Part shown: in pieces, positions 42,898-51,336 of the stretch
Layout: the number at the start of each line of letters is the position of its first letter
Position numbering within the stretch: position 1 is the first letter of the stretch
From: Gehongia tenuis
Lineage (GTDB): Bacteria > Bacillota > Clostridia > Christensenellales > NSJ-53
Assembly: GCF_014384795.1 (NCBI RefSeq)
Contig: NZ_JACRSR010000006.1
Location: forward strand, 1-64,000
Reading direction: 5' to 3'
Length of the DNA: 64,000 bases
Program-made: the position numbers and the translations under genes
The notes under the pieces: generated by a model
Told to the model about the DNA's origin: nothing
What the model saw: only the letters and a program-made list of their open reading frames with translations
Database searches by the model: none

Positions 42898-43565
42898 AAA
42901 GAATCAAGATATTGGTGGGCTCCTATGGTAGCGGCAAGAGTGAGTTGTGCGTGAATATGGCCATGGGATACCGAAAAGAGGATAAACCGGTGGTGCTGGT
43001 GGATCTGGACGTGATCAATCCCTACTACGGTTCATCCAATATGAAGGAACAACTGGAAAAGGCGGGGGTCCGAGTGGTGGTCCCCCCTCTTTTTCGTACC
43101 GGCGTGGACCTGCCCGCTTTGGGGCCGGAGGTAATGAGCGCCTTCGCCCACCGCGAGGAGGAGGCCATTTTTGATGTGGGCGGCGATGCCACCGGCGCTA
43201 CGGTGCTGGGCCGCTACAAGCCCTTCTTTGAGAAGGAGGGATATGAGATGCTTTTTATCATGAATCTCTTCCGGCCGGATACCACCAATGAGCGGGATGC
43301 GCTGGCGCTCATGGATACCATAGAGGCCAAAAGCCGGATGCGCATAACGGGCATCATCAACAACACCCATCTTGCCCAGATGACCACCGTGGAACAGGTG
43401 GTAGAAGGGCAGAAACTGGCCGAGGCCTGTGCCAAAGCCAGGGGGATCGCCGTGGAAGCGATTGCGGCCAAGCCGGACATTGCAGAGAAATTGCCGGATG
43501 CGTGGCGGGATCTGGTATGGACGCTGGATTTGGCACTTCATCCGAAAGCAAGATATGGTTTTTAG
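42894..43565 (+). CDS. P-loop ATPase, MinD/CobQ-like
   Basis: 223 residues with an atypical Walker A GSYGSGKSE (residues 9-17), VVLVDLDVINPYYGSSNMK as the deviant switch region, IFDVGGDATG as Walker B-like segment and RITGIINNTH, as in SIMIBI-class NTPases. The function is unknown. It may act with the upstream membrane protein, coupling ATP to a membrane partner, but this is inferred from overlap only. Start ATG 42894 overlaps the preceding TGA. A PatB-type gene follows 14 bases later. Confidence 0.75.
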   Translation: MKRIKILVGSYGSGKSELCVNMAMGYRKEDKPVVLVDLDVINPYYGSSNMKEQLEKAGVRVVVPPLFRTGVDLPALGPEVMSAFAHREEEAIFDVGGDATGATVLGRYKPFFEKEGYEMLFIMNLFRPDTTNERDALALMDTIEAKSRMRITGIINNTHLAQMTTVEQVVEGQKLAEACAKARGIAVEAIAAKPDIAEKLPDAWRDLVWTLDLALHPKARYGF

Positions 43566-43579
43566 GAGGCGGGTAGTAA

Positions 43580-44767
43580 ATGGATATGGATTTGATGGAG
43601 TCATTTGATCTTTTGGTTCCCAGGGAGGGAACCAATTCAATCAAGTGGGATAACCGCAAGAAGGCTTTTGGCCGAAGCGGCGTTCTCCCCATGGGCGTAG
43701 CCGACATGGATTTTCCGGCGCCGAAGCCCATCATTGATGCGATCAAGAAACGGGCGGATACCGGTCTGCTGGGTTACGAGATGGAGGATCCTGCGTCCCT
43801 CAGGGCCGCTGCCAGCTGGCAGAAGCGCCGCAATGACTTCGACGTGGATGTGGAGCTGATGCGGGGAGTGCCCAGCGTGATGCCGGGCGTGCTTGCGGCT
43901 TTGATGGCTTTGGGCAACCCTGGTGATTCGGTGGTGATCCAGCCGCCTGTCTATCCCCATTTCTACCGGGCGGTCAAGGACGCCGGCATGAAGGTGATGG
44001 AGAATCCCCTTCTTGAAACGGAGGACGGCTTCGTCATGGACTATGAGGACCTGGAGGCGTGCTTCAAGAAGGGAGCTAAGCTTCTGCTGTTCTGCAGCCC
44101 CCACAATCCCACCGGCAGGGTGTGGAAGCGGGAGGAGCTGGAGAAGATGCTGAAGGTCTGCGAGGCCTACGATGTGAAGATTATCAGCGATGAGATTCAC
44201 AGCGACCTCATCTATGAAGGCCACCGGCATGTTCCGCTGCTATCCCTGCCCGATGCCCACGCGAGGGCACTCAGTTTCCATGCCATCAGCAAGACCTTCA
44301 ATGTGCCCTCCCTGCACCAGTCCTATGTGATCGCCAAGGACGAACGGATGCTGGCACCCTTTGAAAAGATGCAGCAGCGCCTGCACCTGTACGGGCTCAG
44401 TCCCTTCGGCCAGGTGGCGCAGATTGCCGCCTATGAAGAGTGCGAGCCCTGGCTGGACGCGCTGATGGCCTACCTGACCCGAAACCGTGACCGGGCCATG
44501 AAGTTTCTGGAGGGACATCTGCCCAGGATCAAGGCCTACACCCCTGAATCCACCTATTTGCTTTGGATGGATATGTCCAAATATAATAAGGATGAAAAAA
44601 CCATGGTCAAGGCGCTGGTCCGGGAGGGCAACCTTGGTATCATGAAGGGCTCGGAGTTTGGCAGGGAGGGCGGCTTCCGTATGAATTTCGGCTGTCCTGC
44701 ATTCCTGCTGAACGACGGATTGAAGCGGCTGGAGACCGCCATGAAGGCGCTGCGGCATATGGATTGA
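43580..44767 (+). CDS. MalY/PatB-family PLP-dependent C-S lyase / aminotransferase
   Basis: A fold-type I PLP enzyme; family members cleave cystathionine or cysteine conjugates to pyruvate, ammonia and a thiol. 395 residues: VLPMGVADMDFPAPKPII at the start, FCSPHNPTGRVW, ISDEIHSDLIY for the pyridine contact, the PLP Lys K238 in AISKTFNVPS, and C-terminal GGFRMNFGCP with the carboxylate Arg. AGGAGG precedes ATG 43580. Last gene of the cda operon; beyond it begins low-GC DNA. Confidence 0.88.
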   Translation: MDMDLMESFDLLVPREGTNSIKWDNRKKAFGRSGVLPMGVADMDFPAPKPIIDAIKKRADTGLLGYEMEDPASLRAAASWQKRRNDFDVDVELMRGVPSVMPGVLAALMALGNPGDSVVIQPPVYPHFYRAVKDAGMKVMENPLLETEDGFVMDYEDLEACFKKGAKLLLFCSPHNPTGRVWKREELEKMLKVCEAYDVKIISDEIHSDLIYEGHRHVPLLSLPDAHARALSFHAISKTFNVPSLHQSYVIAKDERMLAPFEKMQQRLHLYGLSPFGQVAQIAAYEECEPWLDALMAYLTRNRDRAMKFLEGHLPRIKAYTPESTYLLWMDMSKYNKDEKTMVKALVREGNLGIMKGSEFGREGGFRMNFGCPAFLLNDGLKRLETAMKALRHMD

Positions 44768-45097
44768 TCGAAAAAAAAGGCATGAGCCCAAATGGCAGTA
44801 GCTCATAAGGAAACATTACAAAAACTATGAGTTATGCCAGGTAAACGGAAAAATGAAAACTCTATGCGATTGAGAAATCTTTCGCATAGAGTTTTTTCTG
44901 TTTTGATACAGTTTGTTTATTTGTTTTTCAGCGTTCGCAGAACGCGTAGCCGTCACCGCAGGTGGCGATCTAAGGGGTTTGGGGATATGTCACCAACAAG
45001 CATTTTAGGCAGGAATACCAGGAACGGTTTCCTACCTAAAATACGCAATCTTACGGAAGATTGCATTGCTTGCCGCTTTACTTGATATTATTTTATT
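44768..45097. other. Non-coding junction between core chromosome and mobile element
   Basis: No convincing gene. It contains nested inverted repeats: GGCAT/ATGCC and CTCATA/TATGAG (44779-44838), a terminator at 44856-44897, TTTTAGGCAGGAA/TTCCTACCTAAAA (45003-45015 with 45029-45041, one mismatch) and GCAATCTT/AAGATTGC (45045-45052 with 45057-45064). Base composition drops through this stretch. The middle part (about 44930-45000) resembles non-coding DNA often found at Firmicutes mobile elements, a recollection I cannot verify here. Candidate left end of the integrative element. Confidence 0.5.
44856..44897 (+). terminator. Terminator hairpin at island edge
   Basis: AAAACTCTATGCGA (44856-44869) pairs with TCGCATAGAGTTTT (44882-44895) followed by further T residues. 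Confidence 0.85.
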
Positions 45098-45146
45098 GAA
45101 TATCTGAACGTTAGATATTCAAATTTATCAATGCTTGTGATACAAT
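45098..45146 (+). promoter_or_regulatory. LysR-type operator and promoter
   Basis: A perfect palindrome GAATATCT/AGATATTC (45098-45105 with 45113-45120, seven-base centre) fits the LysR T-N11-A rule. It overlaps a -35 (TTCAAA, 45118-45123) that is 17 bases from TACAAT (45141-45146). This placement suggests autorepression of the LysR gene. Confidence 0.65.
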
Positions 45147-45170
45147 GCAATAAAGGAGGAATGTATCACT

Positions 45171-46055
45171 ATGGAATTTCGTTCATTACAGTATTTTCTG
45201 ATGGTGGCCAGAGAAGAAAACATAACAAAAGCTGCCAATCTGCTTCATTTAACACAGCCTACTCTTTCACGCTCCATTATGCAGCTGGAGGAGGAGTTAG
45301 GCGTAAAATTATTTACTCGAAGCAATCATAATATTATTTTGACCGAAGATGGTATGCTTCTAAAACGAAGAGCACAAGAACTCGTTTCCCTTGCAGAAAA
45401 GACAAAGCAAGACTTTCAACGTGGAGATGTACAGTTGACCGGTGAAATATCCATTGGCAGCGGCGAATTTCGCAGTACCAGATACCTGTCTAAAATGATT
45501 GCCTCTTTTCGAGAAAAGCATCCACTGGTTCGGTATCAGATTTACAGTGGTAATTCTGAGAATATAAAAGAACGTATTGAGCGGGGAATTCTCGATTTTG
45601 GACTGATGATGGAGCCGATCGATATCAGTAAATACGAATATATTTCCATGCCTGCAAAAGAAAAATGGGGTATTCTTGTGTCCGAATTATCGGAGCTCTC
45701 ACAAAAGGAGACCATTCAGGCAGCCGATTTGCAGAATGAGCAGCTTATTTCGGCAAGAAGTGAGAAAATGTACCCTGAAATCAGAAAATGGTTCGGTGAA
45801 TATTATGATCAGATCGAGGTTATCGCAAGCGGCAATTTGCTCTACAATGAAGCAATTCTGGCACAGGAACAAATCGGAGCCGTATTGGGAATTGAATTGG
45901 ATTGTCACTATCCGGGACTTAAATTCGTTCCGTTATCTCCAAGCGTTGAAACGCCCACAGTTCTTACATGGAAAAAGAATCAGATACTTTCTTCCACAAC
46001 AATAGTCTTTATCGAACATGCAAGAGCATACATAAAATCTATATCTGGAGATTAA
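45171..46055 (+). CDS. LysR-family transcriptional regulator
   Basis: The N-terminal winged HTH covers residues 1-60 (MEFRSLQYFLMVAREENITK, AANLLHLTQPTLSRSIMQLE) and the periplasmic-binding-like effector domain covers 90-290. 294 aa, normal. Oriented with the redox genes instead of against them, it probably controls itself through the upstream palindrome and perhaps the operon downstream. AAAGGAGGA stands ten bases before ATG 45171. A hairpin terminator follows. The inducer is unknown. Confidence 0.9.
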   Translation: MEFRSLQYFLMVAREENITKAANLLHLTQPTLSRSIMQLEEELGVKLFTRSNHNIILTEDGMLLKRRAQELVSLAEKTKQDFQRGDVQLTGEISIGSGEFRSTRYLSKMIASFREKHPLVRYQIYSGNSENIKERIERGILDFGLMMEPIDISKYEYISMPAKEKWGILVSELSELSQKETIQAADLQNEQLISARSEKMYPEIRKWFGEYYDQIEVIASGNLLYNEAILAQEQIGAVLGIELDCHYPGLKFVPLSPSVETPTVLTWKKNQILSSTTIVFIEHARAYIKSISGD

Positions 46056-46093
46056 ATATAAGCATTTTACATATCACAATATTTGAATTACTA

Positions 46094-46128
46094 TATAGGT
46101 GTTCCCAAGAGGAGCACCTATATTTTTT
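46094..46128 (+). terminator. Terminator after lysR-like gene
   Basis: TATAGGTG (46094-46101) pairs with CACCTATA (46115-46122), with inner TCC/GGA pairs, followed by TTTTTT. Confidence 0.75.
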
Positions 46129-46152
46129 AATTACATCGGAAAGGAGCATAAA

Positions 46153-46530
46153 ATGACAGTTCAGGAAGCAAGTGAACGGTATAACATCCCCATCAAGATA
46201 TTAAATGAATATGAAAGCTGGGGGCTGTGCGATGCGGTAAGAAAGGTGATGGGAGCATGGCAGTACGATGAAGAAGATATAAAACGGCTGAGTATGATTA
46301 TGACGCTCCATGATATTGGCTTCGAAAAAGAGGAAGTCGAGACATATATGAAGCTGCTTCTCGTCGGCGAGTCCACGCAACAGGAGCGTATGCGAATGCT
46401 CAACGAAAAAAGGAATGGTACCTTGGACGAAATCCATTTCAAAGAAAAGCAGCTGGACAGGCTGGATTATCTTCGCTTTGAAATCAAAAAGGCATCTGAA
46501 AACAAATCAAATGGAGGTCAAGAAATATGA
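46153..46530 (+). CDS. MerR-family regulator
   Basis: 125 residues: N-terminal MerR-like HTH (VQEASERYNIPIKILNEYESWG, WQYDEEDIKRLSMIMTLHDIGF) and a C-terminal dimerisation coiled coil (TLDEIHFKEKQLDRLDYLRFEIKK, cited in part). No Cys metal-binding set at the C-terminus, so a redox or small-molecule sensor is more likely than a metal sensor. AAGGAG precedes ATG 46153; upstream start at 46099 would run through the terminator. Its stop overlaps the flavin reductase start (ATGA). Confidence 0.82.
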   Translation: MTVQEASERYNIPIKILNEYESWGLCDAVRKVMGAWQYDEEDIKRLSMIMTLHDIGFEKEEVETYMKLLLVGESTQQERMRMLNEKRNGTLDEIHFKEKQLDRLDYLRFEIKKASENKSNGGQEI

Positions 46531-47078
46531 AGAAAGACTTAGGTTCTGTACTGGCACTGTATCCCACCCCGCTGGTAGTGGTCGGCACTATGGTGGATAA
46601 AAAGCCCAACTGGGTGCTGGTTGGTCATGTGGGCATCATGGGGCACGATCACATCATGGTCAGTCTGGCAAAGCCTCACTACACCAATCGGGGGATTCGG
46701 GATACCAAAGTGTTATCGGTCAATGTAGTGGATGAAGCGATGCTTCGGAAAGCGGATTATGTAGGCTGTGTCAGCGGCAATAAGACCGACAAATCAGAGG
46801 TGTTCAGCTACAACATCGGTCCAAACAGCGCCCCGCTGATTGACGAGGCAAAAGTTTCCATGGAATGCACGGTGGAAGACCTCTATGAAACGAAGGGGTT
46901 TGACAATTTCATTTTGAAAATTGACCACACCTACGCAGAGGAGAGCATCCTGAATGCCTCCGGAAAAATTGATTACGGCAGTTTCAAACCGATTTTGTTT
47001 GAAATGCCGGGCTACACCTATCTGAAAACCGGCGATACTGCCGCAAAGTGCATGACACTGGGAAAAGAAACCAAATAA
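46527..47078 (+). CDS. Flavin reductase-like FMN-binding protein
   Basis: 183 residues of the split-barrel flavin reductase family: YPTPLVVVGTMVDKKPNW and ISLAKPHYTNRGIRDTKV-like region (MVSLAKPHYTNRGI) bind FMN, and SVNVVDEAMLRKADYVGCVSG contains a possibly reactive Cys, as in family members from anaerobes. It probably transfers NAD(P)H electrons to flavin, feeding the flavodoxins encoded downstream. Cytoplasmic. Start overlaps the MerR stop. Confidence 0.85.
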   Translation: MKKDLGSVLALYPTPLVVVGTMVDKKPNWVLVGHVGIMGHDHIMVSLAKPHYTNRGIRDTKVLSVNVVDEAMLRKADYVGCVSGNKTDKSEVFSYNIGPNSAPLIDEAKVSMECTVEDLYETKGFDNFILKIDHTYAEESILNASGKIDYGSFKPILFEMPGYTYLKTGDTAAKCMTLGKETK

Positions 47079-47155
47079 CAAAAAATATCTGGCATAAGCA
47101 GACGGGACCAAGTTCTTCTGTACAGTAGTCAGATCAATGAAAGGAGATCTTTAAC

Positions 47156-47851
47156 ATGAAAAAAATTTTGGCTTTTGTATTGACGCTTACTATGGTATTC
47201 GCTCTTGCGGCCTGCGGGAACAGCAATTCTTCGGAGAGTGATCCTTCCCAAGATGGGTCGTCTGCGGCGCCCTCCCAAACGGAGCCTTCCTCCACGCCGG
47301 AAGAAAAACCTTCCTCCTCCGAGAACGTTACGCAAACTGAGGAACCTTCTGAATCGGAAACGGAAGCCGGTTCCAATGCGCTGGTCGTTTACTTCTCCTG
47401 GTCGGGCAATACTGAAGCGGTAGCCAATGAAATTGCGGCGCAAACCGGCGCAGATGTATTTGAAATCACTCCGGCGGAGCCCTATACCGATGATTACGAT
47501 ACGCTGCTGGATATTGCACAGGAAGAGCAGGCAAGCGACGCCCGTCCTGCGATTGCAGAAACCGTAGAGGATTTCGCACAGTATGATGTGGTTTACTTTG
47601 GGTTCCCTAACTGGTGGGGCGATATGCCGATGATTCTTTACACCTTCCTGGATAACTATGATTTTTCCGGCAAGACCATTGCGCCCTTTGTTACCAGCGG
47701 CGGCAGCGGTTTTTCCAGCACAATCAGCGCAATCGAGTCTCTGGAACCGGATGCTACGGTAGTTGACGGTCTTTCCCTCAGCAGTTCTGCGGCTGCAGAG
47801 CCCAGCGATGAGGTAACAGAATGGCTTTCTTCTGCCGGCCTGACCGAGTAA
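47156..47851 (+). CDS. Lipoprotein flavodoxin
   Basis: 231 residues: lipoprotein signal with LAAC (Cys 20), a Ser/Pro/Glu-rich linker of about 50 residues, then a flavodoxin_4 domain from residue ~75: VVYFSWSGNTEAVANEIA is the FMN phosphate loop and GFPNWWGDMPMILYTFL and FVTSGGSGFSSTI the isoalloxazine loops. Flavodoxins are normally cytoplasmic; the signal places this one outside the membrane. It shares strong similarity with the flavodoxin domain of the next gene and with the protein at 51337. AAAGGAGATC before ATG 47156. Confidence 0.85.
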   Translation: MKKILAFVLTLTMVFALAACGNSNSSESDPSQDGSSAAPSQTEPSSTPEEKPSSSENVTQTEEPSESETEAGSNALVVYFSWSGNTEAVANEIAAQTGADVFEITPAEPYTDDYDTLLDIAQEEQASDARPAIAETVEDFAQYDVVYFGFPNWWGDMPMILYTFLDNYDFSGKTIAPFVTSGGSGFSSTISAIESLEPDATVVDGLSLSSSAAAEPSDEVTEWLSSAGLTE

Positions 47852-47863
47852 GGAGGGTTCTTT

Positions 47864-49330
47864 ATGAAACGGTTAACTGCAATCTTTTTATCACTTTTGA
47901 TGGTGGTGTCATTGGCGGCCTGCGGCAGCACAACCAGTACGGACGGTGAGAGTGCGTCTCACCCCCCTGCTTCATCGCAAAGTGCCGATGGATCGGAAAC
48001 AGTTGCCGATCAAGATGTTCCGGAGGGATTTATCTTGATTGAAGGCGGCAGCTTTCAAATGGGAAGTCCGGACTCCGAGCCTTGGCGCAGCGAGGACGAG
48101 ACCCAGCACTCCGTAACCGTCAGCGATTTCTATATCAGCCCCTATGAGCTGACACAGGCGGATTTTCAAATGGTTACGAATGGAAACCCCAGCAGTTTCT
48201 CCGGAGAAAATCTGCCGGTAGAGAACATCTCCTGGCTGGATGCAATCTCCTATTGCAATGCCCGCAGCGAGCTGGAAGGTCTGACGCCCGCCTACACCGT
48301 AGACGGACAGAATGTCACATGGAACCGGGAGGCAAACGGCTACCGGCTTCCCACGGAAGCGGAATGGGAATATGCCTGCCGAGCCGGAACCACCACGCCC
48401 TTCAATACGGAGAACTCTCCCAGTGCGGACGAGGTCAACTATTACGGACATTACCCTTATGAGATCGAGGGCAACTACTTCTCTCAGGGCGATCTGGATA
48501 CCCAGCCGGGCCAGTACCGCGAAACAACGGTAGAGGTGGGCAGCTTCGCCCCCAATGCCTATGGGCTATATGATATGCACGGCAATGTGAGCGAATGGGT
48601 CTGGGATTATTACGGCTCTTACAGCACAGAGGAGCAGACCGATCCCACCGGCCCGGAAACCGGCTCGCTTCGGGTTTACCGGGGCGGCGGCTGGAACGAT
48701 TTTGCCAAAAATATGCGTTCTGCCTATCGCGCCACATTGGAACAGGATCACGGCAGCTTTAACATCGGTATTCGTCTGGTGCGAAATGCGGTGGCCGGCT
48801 CCGGCTCCGTATCCGGCTCTGCTACGAGCAACAACACTTCCGGTGATGGGAATATCTTGATTGCATATTTCTCCTGGGGCGGCAACACACAGGGCGTTGC
48901 AGAAGAAATCCAGAGCCAGACCGGAGCAGATTTGTTTGAGATCACGATGGTCAATCCCTACTCCGATGATTACAACACCGTATTGGATGAGGCGCAGAGA
49001 GATCAGAACGAGCAGGCACGGCCGGAACTTGCAAGCCATGTGGAAAACATGGAGCAGTATGACACCATCATCCTGGGCTATCCCAACTGGTGGGCGTCCA
49101 TCCCCATGCCGGTTGCTTCTTTCCTTGAAGAATATGATTTTTCCGGTAAAACGATCCTTCCGTTTTGCAGCCACGGCGGCGGACGTTTTGGTCAAAGCCT
49201 GACCGCTATTTCAAAGCTCGTGCCGGATGCGGCAATGGGCGAAGCGCTTTCCATTCACTACTCCGGCGGAAGCAGTATGCCGGATGATGTGAGCGAGTGG
49301 CTTTCCACCAATGGAATTTCTGAAAACTAA
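47864..49330 (+). CDS. Lipoprotein: sulfatase-modifying-factor domain fused to flavodoxin
   Basis: 488 residues. Lipobox LAAC with Cys 20, a short linker, an FGE/SUMF1-like domain at ~45-310 (EGGSFQMGSPDSEP, YRLPTEAEWEYACRAG, GLYDMHGNVSEWVWD, RVYRGGGWNDFAKNMRSAYR), then a flavodoxin_4 domain at ~330-480 (IAYFSWGGNTQGVAEEI, YPNWWASIPMPVASFL). The copper-binding Cys pair of true formylglycine-generating enzymes is not present (Asn/Ala at those places in NMRSAYR), so the first domain is probably a binding or other-chemistry variant. Extracytoplasmic. AGGAGG before ATG 47864. Confidence 0.85.
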   Translation: MKRLTAIFLSLLMVVSLAACGSTTSTDGESASHPPASSQSADGSETVADQDVPEGFILIEGGSFQMGSPDSEPWRSEDETQHSVTVSDFYISPYELTQADFQMVTNGNPSSFSGENLPVENISWLDAISYCNARSELEGLTPAYTVDGQNVTWNREANGYRLPTEAEWEYACRAGTTTPFNTENSPSADEVNYYGHYPYEIEGNYFSQGDLDTQPGQYRETTVEVGSFAPNAYGLYDMHGNVSEWVWDYYGSYSTEEQTDPTGPETGSLRVYRGGGWNDFAKNMRSAYRATLEQDHGSFNIGIRLVRNAVAGSGSVSGSATSNNTSGDGNILIAYFSWGGNTQGVAEEIQSQTGADLFEITMVNPYSDDYNTVLDEAQRDQNEQARPELASHVENMEQYDTIILGYPNWWASIPMPVASFLEEYDFSGKTILPFCSHGGGRFGQSLTAISKLVPDAAMGEALSIHYSGGSSMPDDVSEWLSTNGISEN

Positions 49331-49358
49331 AACACAAAGAAAAAAGGAGAACAATACT

Positions 49359-50312
49359 ATGAATAACAACAAAAATTTCCCGAAAATCGCACTTGGAACC
49401 TGGTCTTGGGGCGTTGGCGCCGCAGGCGGCGATCAGGTGTTCGGTAACCATCTGGGCGAATCTGAGCTGAAAGAAGTGTTTGACGCAGCAATGCGTGAGG
49501 GCCTTACTCTCTGGGACACGGCAACGGTATATGGCATGGGGGCATCTGAGGATATTCTGGGTGCGTTTGCCAAGACCTATCCCCGCGAGAATGTCATCCT
49601 TTCCACCAAATTCACCCCTCAGATTGCAGGCAGCGGCGCAGACCCGGTAGCGGAGATGTGCGACGCCAGCATGAAGCGCATGGGAACCGATTATATTGAC
49701 GTCTACTGGATTCACAATCCTGCCGATGTGGAACGCTGGACGCCCGGCTTGGTTTCTCTTGTAAAGAGCGGTAAGGTGGGTCAGGTTGGCGTTTCCAACC
49801 ACAATCTGGCGCAGATCAAGCGGGCAGAAGAAATTCTCAGCAAGGAAGGCGTGCATATTTCCGCCGTTCAGAATCATTACAGCCTGCTCTACCGTTCTTC
49901 CGAGGATGCCGGCATTCTGGACTACTGCAAAGAAAACAACATCGACTTCTACGCCTATATGGTTTTGGAGCAGGGCGCGCTCAGCGGGAAGTACGATACC
50001 AAGAATCCTCTGCCGGAGGGCAGCCAGCGCGGCGATACCTATAATCCCATCCTGCCGCAGCTGGAGGAGCTGATCAATGCTATGCGTGAGATGGCGGCGA
50101 ACCACAATGTGGGCGTGCCGCAGGTAGCCATTGCCTGGGCTATTGCCAAGGGCACGCGTCCGATCATTGGCGTAACCAAGCCCTCTCATGCAGAGGACGC
50201 CGCGAAAGCAGCCAAGGTTGTGCTGAGCGCCGAGGAGATGGAAACTTTGGAGGTTCTTGCAAAGAAAGCGAATGTGGACACCAGAGGTTCCTGGGAAAAT
50301 CCCATGGCATAA
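49359..50312 (+). CDS. Aldo/keto reductase
   Basis: 317 residues with the TIM-barrel AKR layout: IALGTWSWGVG, LTLWDTATVYGMGASEDILG (catalytic Asp/Tyr), VILSTKFTPQ (Lys), DVYWIHNPADV (His), and C-terminal IAWAIAKGTRPIIGVTKPSHAED for NADPH. It reduces a carbonyl compound; substrate unknown. Cytoplasmic. ATG 49359 stands nine bases after AAGGAG. In the middle of the redox cluster, followed by a terminator-like hairpin at 50322. Confidence 0.9.
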   Translation: MNNNKNFPKIALGTWSWGVGAAGGDQVFGNHLGESELKEVFDAAMREGLTLWDTATVYGMGASEDILGAFAKTYPRENVILSTKFTPQIAGSGADPVAEMCDASMKRMGTDYIDVYWIHNPADVERWTPGLVSLVKSGKVGQVGVSNHNLAQIKRAEEILSKEGVHISAVQNHYSLLYRSSEDAGILDYCKENNIDFYAYMVLEQGALSGKYDTKNPLPEGSQRGDTYNPILPQLEELINAMREMAANHNVGVPQVAIAWAIAKGTRPIIGVTKPSHAEDAAKAAKVVLSAEEMETLEVLAKKANVDTRGSWENPMA

Positions 50313-50321
50313 TTTTTGCTT

Positions 50322-50362
50322 GGGGAGAAGCGGCTGCTTTTGCCCGCTTCTCCCCATTTTTT
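50322..50362 (+). terminator. Internal terminator of redox cluster
   Basis: GGGGAGAAGCGG (50322-50333) pairs with CCGCTTCTCCCC (50344-50355) and is followed by ATTTTTT. Genes after it may need a separate promoter or read-through. Confidence 0.85.
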
Positions 50363-50384
50363 GATTAGAAACGGAGGAAATACA

Positions 50385-50579
50385 ATGCCTGTAATTACAA
50401 TGGAGGCTGCAAAGCTGACAAAAGAACAAAAGCGTACTCTGGCAAAAGAGTTTACAGAGACAGCTGCGAGGGTGACAGGGCTGCCCGAAGCGGGGGTTTA
50501 TGTGTTCATCAAAGAAAATGAACTGGATAATGTGGGGGTCGGCGGGCAGCTGATCAGCGACAGAAATAAGGAGGTGTAA
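50385..50579 (+). CDS. 4-oxalocrotonate tautomerase-family protein
   Basis: 64 residues starting M-PVITMEAAKLTKEQKRTLAK; removal of Met exposes the catalytic Pro1. GLPEAGVYVFIKENELDNVGVGG holds the second conserved stretch of this family. It works as an oligomer that isomerises enol/keto groups. Ends three bases before the next gene. GGAGGAAATACA precedes ATG 50385. Confidence 0.85.
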   Translation: MPVITMEAAKLTKEQKRTLAKEFTETAARVTGLPEAGVYVFIKENELDNVGVGGQLISDRNKEV

Positions 50580-50582
50580 AAA

Positions 50583-51320
50583 ATGGCCGTAAAGCAAACA
50601 GCAGGCCGCCGGGATCTGGGCGAGTTTGCTCCCAAATTTGCGGAACTGAACGATGATGTGCTTTTTGGCGAGGTGTGGAACCGGGAGGATAAGCTTTCCC
50701 TGCGGGATCGCTCTCTGGTCACAGTGGTTGCCCTGATGTCTCAGGGGCTTGTGGATTCTTCTTTCCAGTACCATCTGGAGACTGCTAAAAAGAATGGGAT
50801 CACAAAAGAGGAAATTGCAGAGATCCTTACCCATGCGGCCTTTTACGCCGGGTGGCCCAAGGCGTGGGCGGCCTTTCGTATGGCGAAGGAGATTTGGAAC
50901 GAGGATGACGCCCACGAAAGCGCCCATGGAGGACTGTTTGGGCTGGGGCAGCCCAACGATGGGTTTGCGCAGTATTTCACCGGGCAGAGCTATTTGAAAA
51001 TGCTCGCCACATCCGGTGCAGCTATCGCAAACGTGACGTTTGAGCCAGGCTGCCGTAACAACTGGCACATTCACCATGCGGATAAAAACGGCGGACAGCT
51101 TCTTCTTTGCACCGAAGGGCAGGGCTGGTATCAGGAATGGGGCAAAGAGCCGCAGCTGCTTCATCCCGGCGATGTCGTCGTGATTCCGGCGGGCGTGAAG
51201 CATTGGCATGGCGCGGCGAAGGACGGCTGGTTTTCCCATCTGGCAGTAGAGGTGCCGGGCGAGAACGCCGTCAATGAATGGCTGGAAGCAGTCACCGATG
51301 AGGAATACAGCAAGTTATAA
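50583..51320 (+). CDS. Carboxymuconolactone decarboxylase-like / cupin fusion
   Basis: 245 residues. N-terminal CMD/AhpD-like domain (~1-105): EVWNREDKLSLRDRSLVTVVALMSQG and ILTHAAFYAGWPKAWAAF; the AhpD CxxC pair is absent. C-terminal cupin (~135-235): VTFEPGCRNNWHIHHADKNGGQ and PGDVVVIPAGVKHWHGA give the three metal His and Glu/Gln set. Such fusions are found in Clostridia and Bacteroidota beside aldo/keto reductases and flavodoxins. Activity is unknown. AAGGAGG before ATG 50583. Confidence 0.85.
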   Translation: MAVKQTAGRRDLGEFAPKFAELNDDVLFGEVWNREDKLSLRDRSLVTVVALMSQGLVDSSFQYHLETAKKNGITKEEIAEILTHAAFYAGWPKAWAAFRMAKEIWNEDDAHESAHGGLFGLGQPNDGFAQYFTGQSYLKMLATSGAAIANVTFEPGCRNNWHIHHADKNGGQLLLCTEGQGWYQEWGKEPQLLHPGDVVVIPAGVKHWHGAAKDGWFSHLAVEVPGENAVNEWLEAVTDEEYSKL

Positions 51321-51336
51321 CAAGGAGGATTTGATG

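Noticed and set aside
44834..45085. 83-codon frame in the island junction
   Set aside because: It runs through a strong terminator and two inverted repeats; the protein is Arg-rich without pattern, so a junction sequence is more likely.
46099..46152. Upstream start for the MerR gene
   Set aside because: Would begin inside the lysR terminator; ATG 46153 has its own ribosome site.
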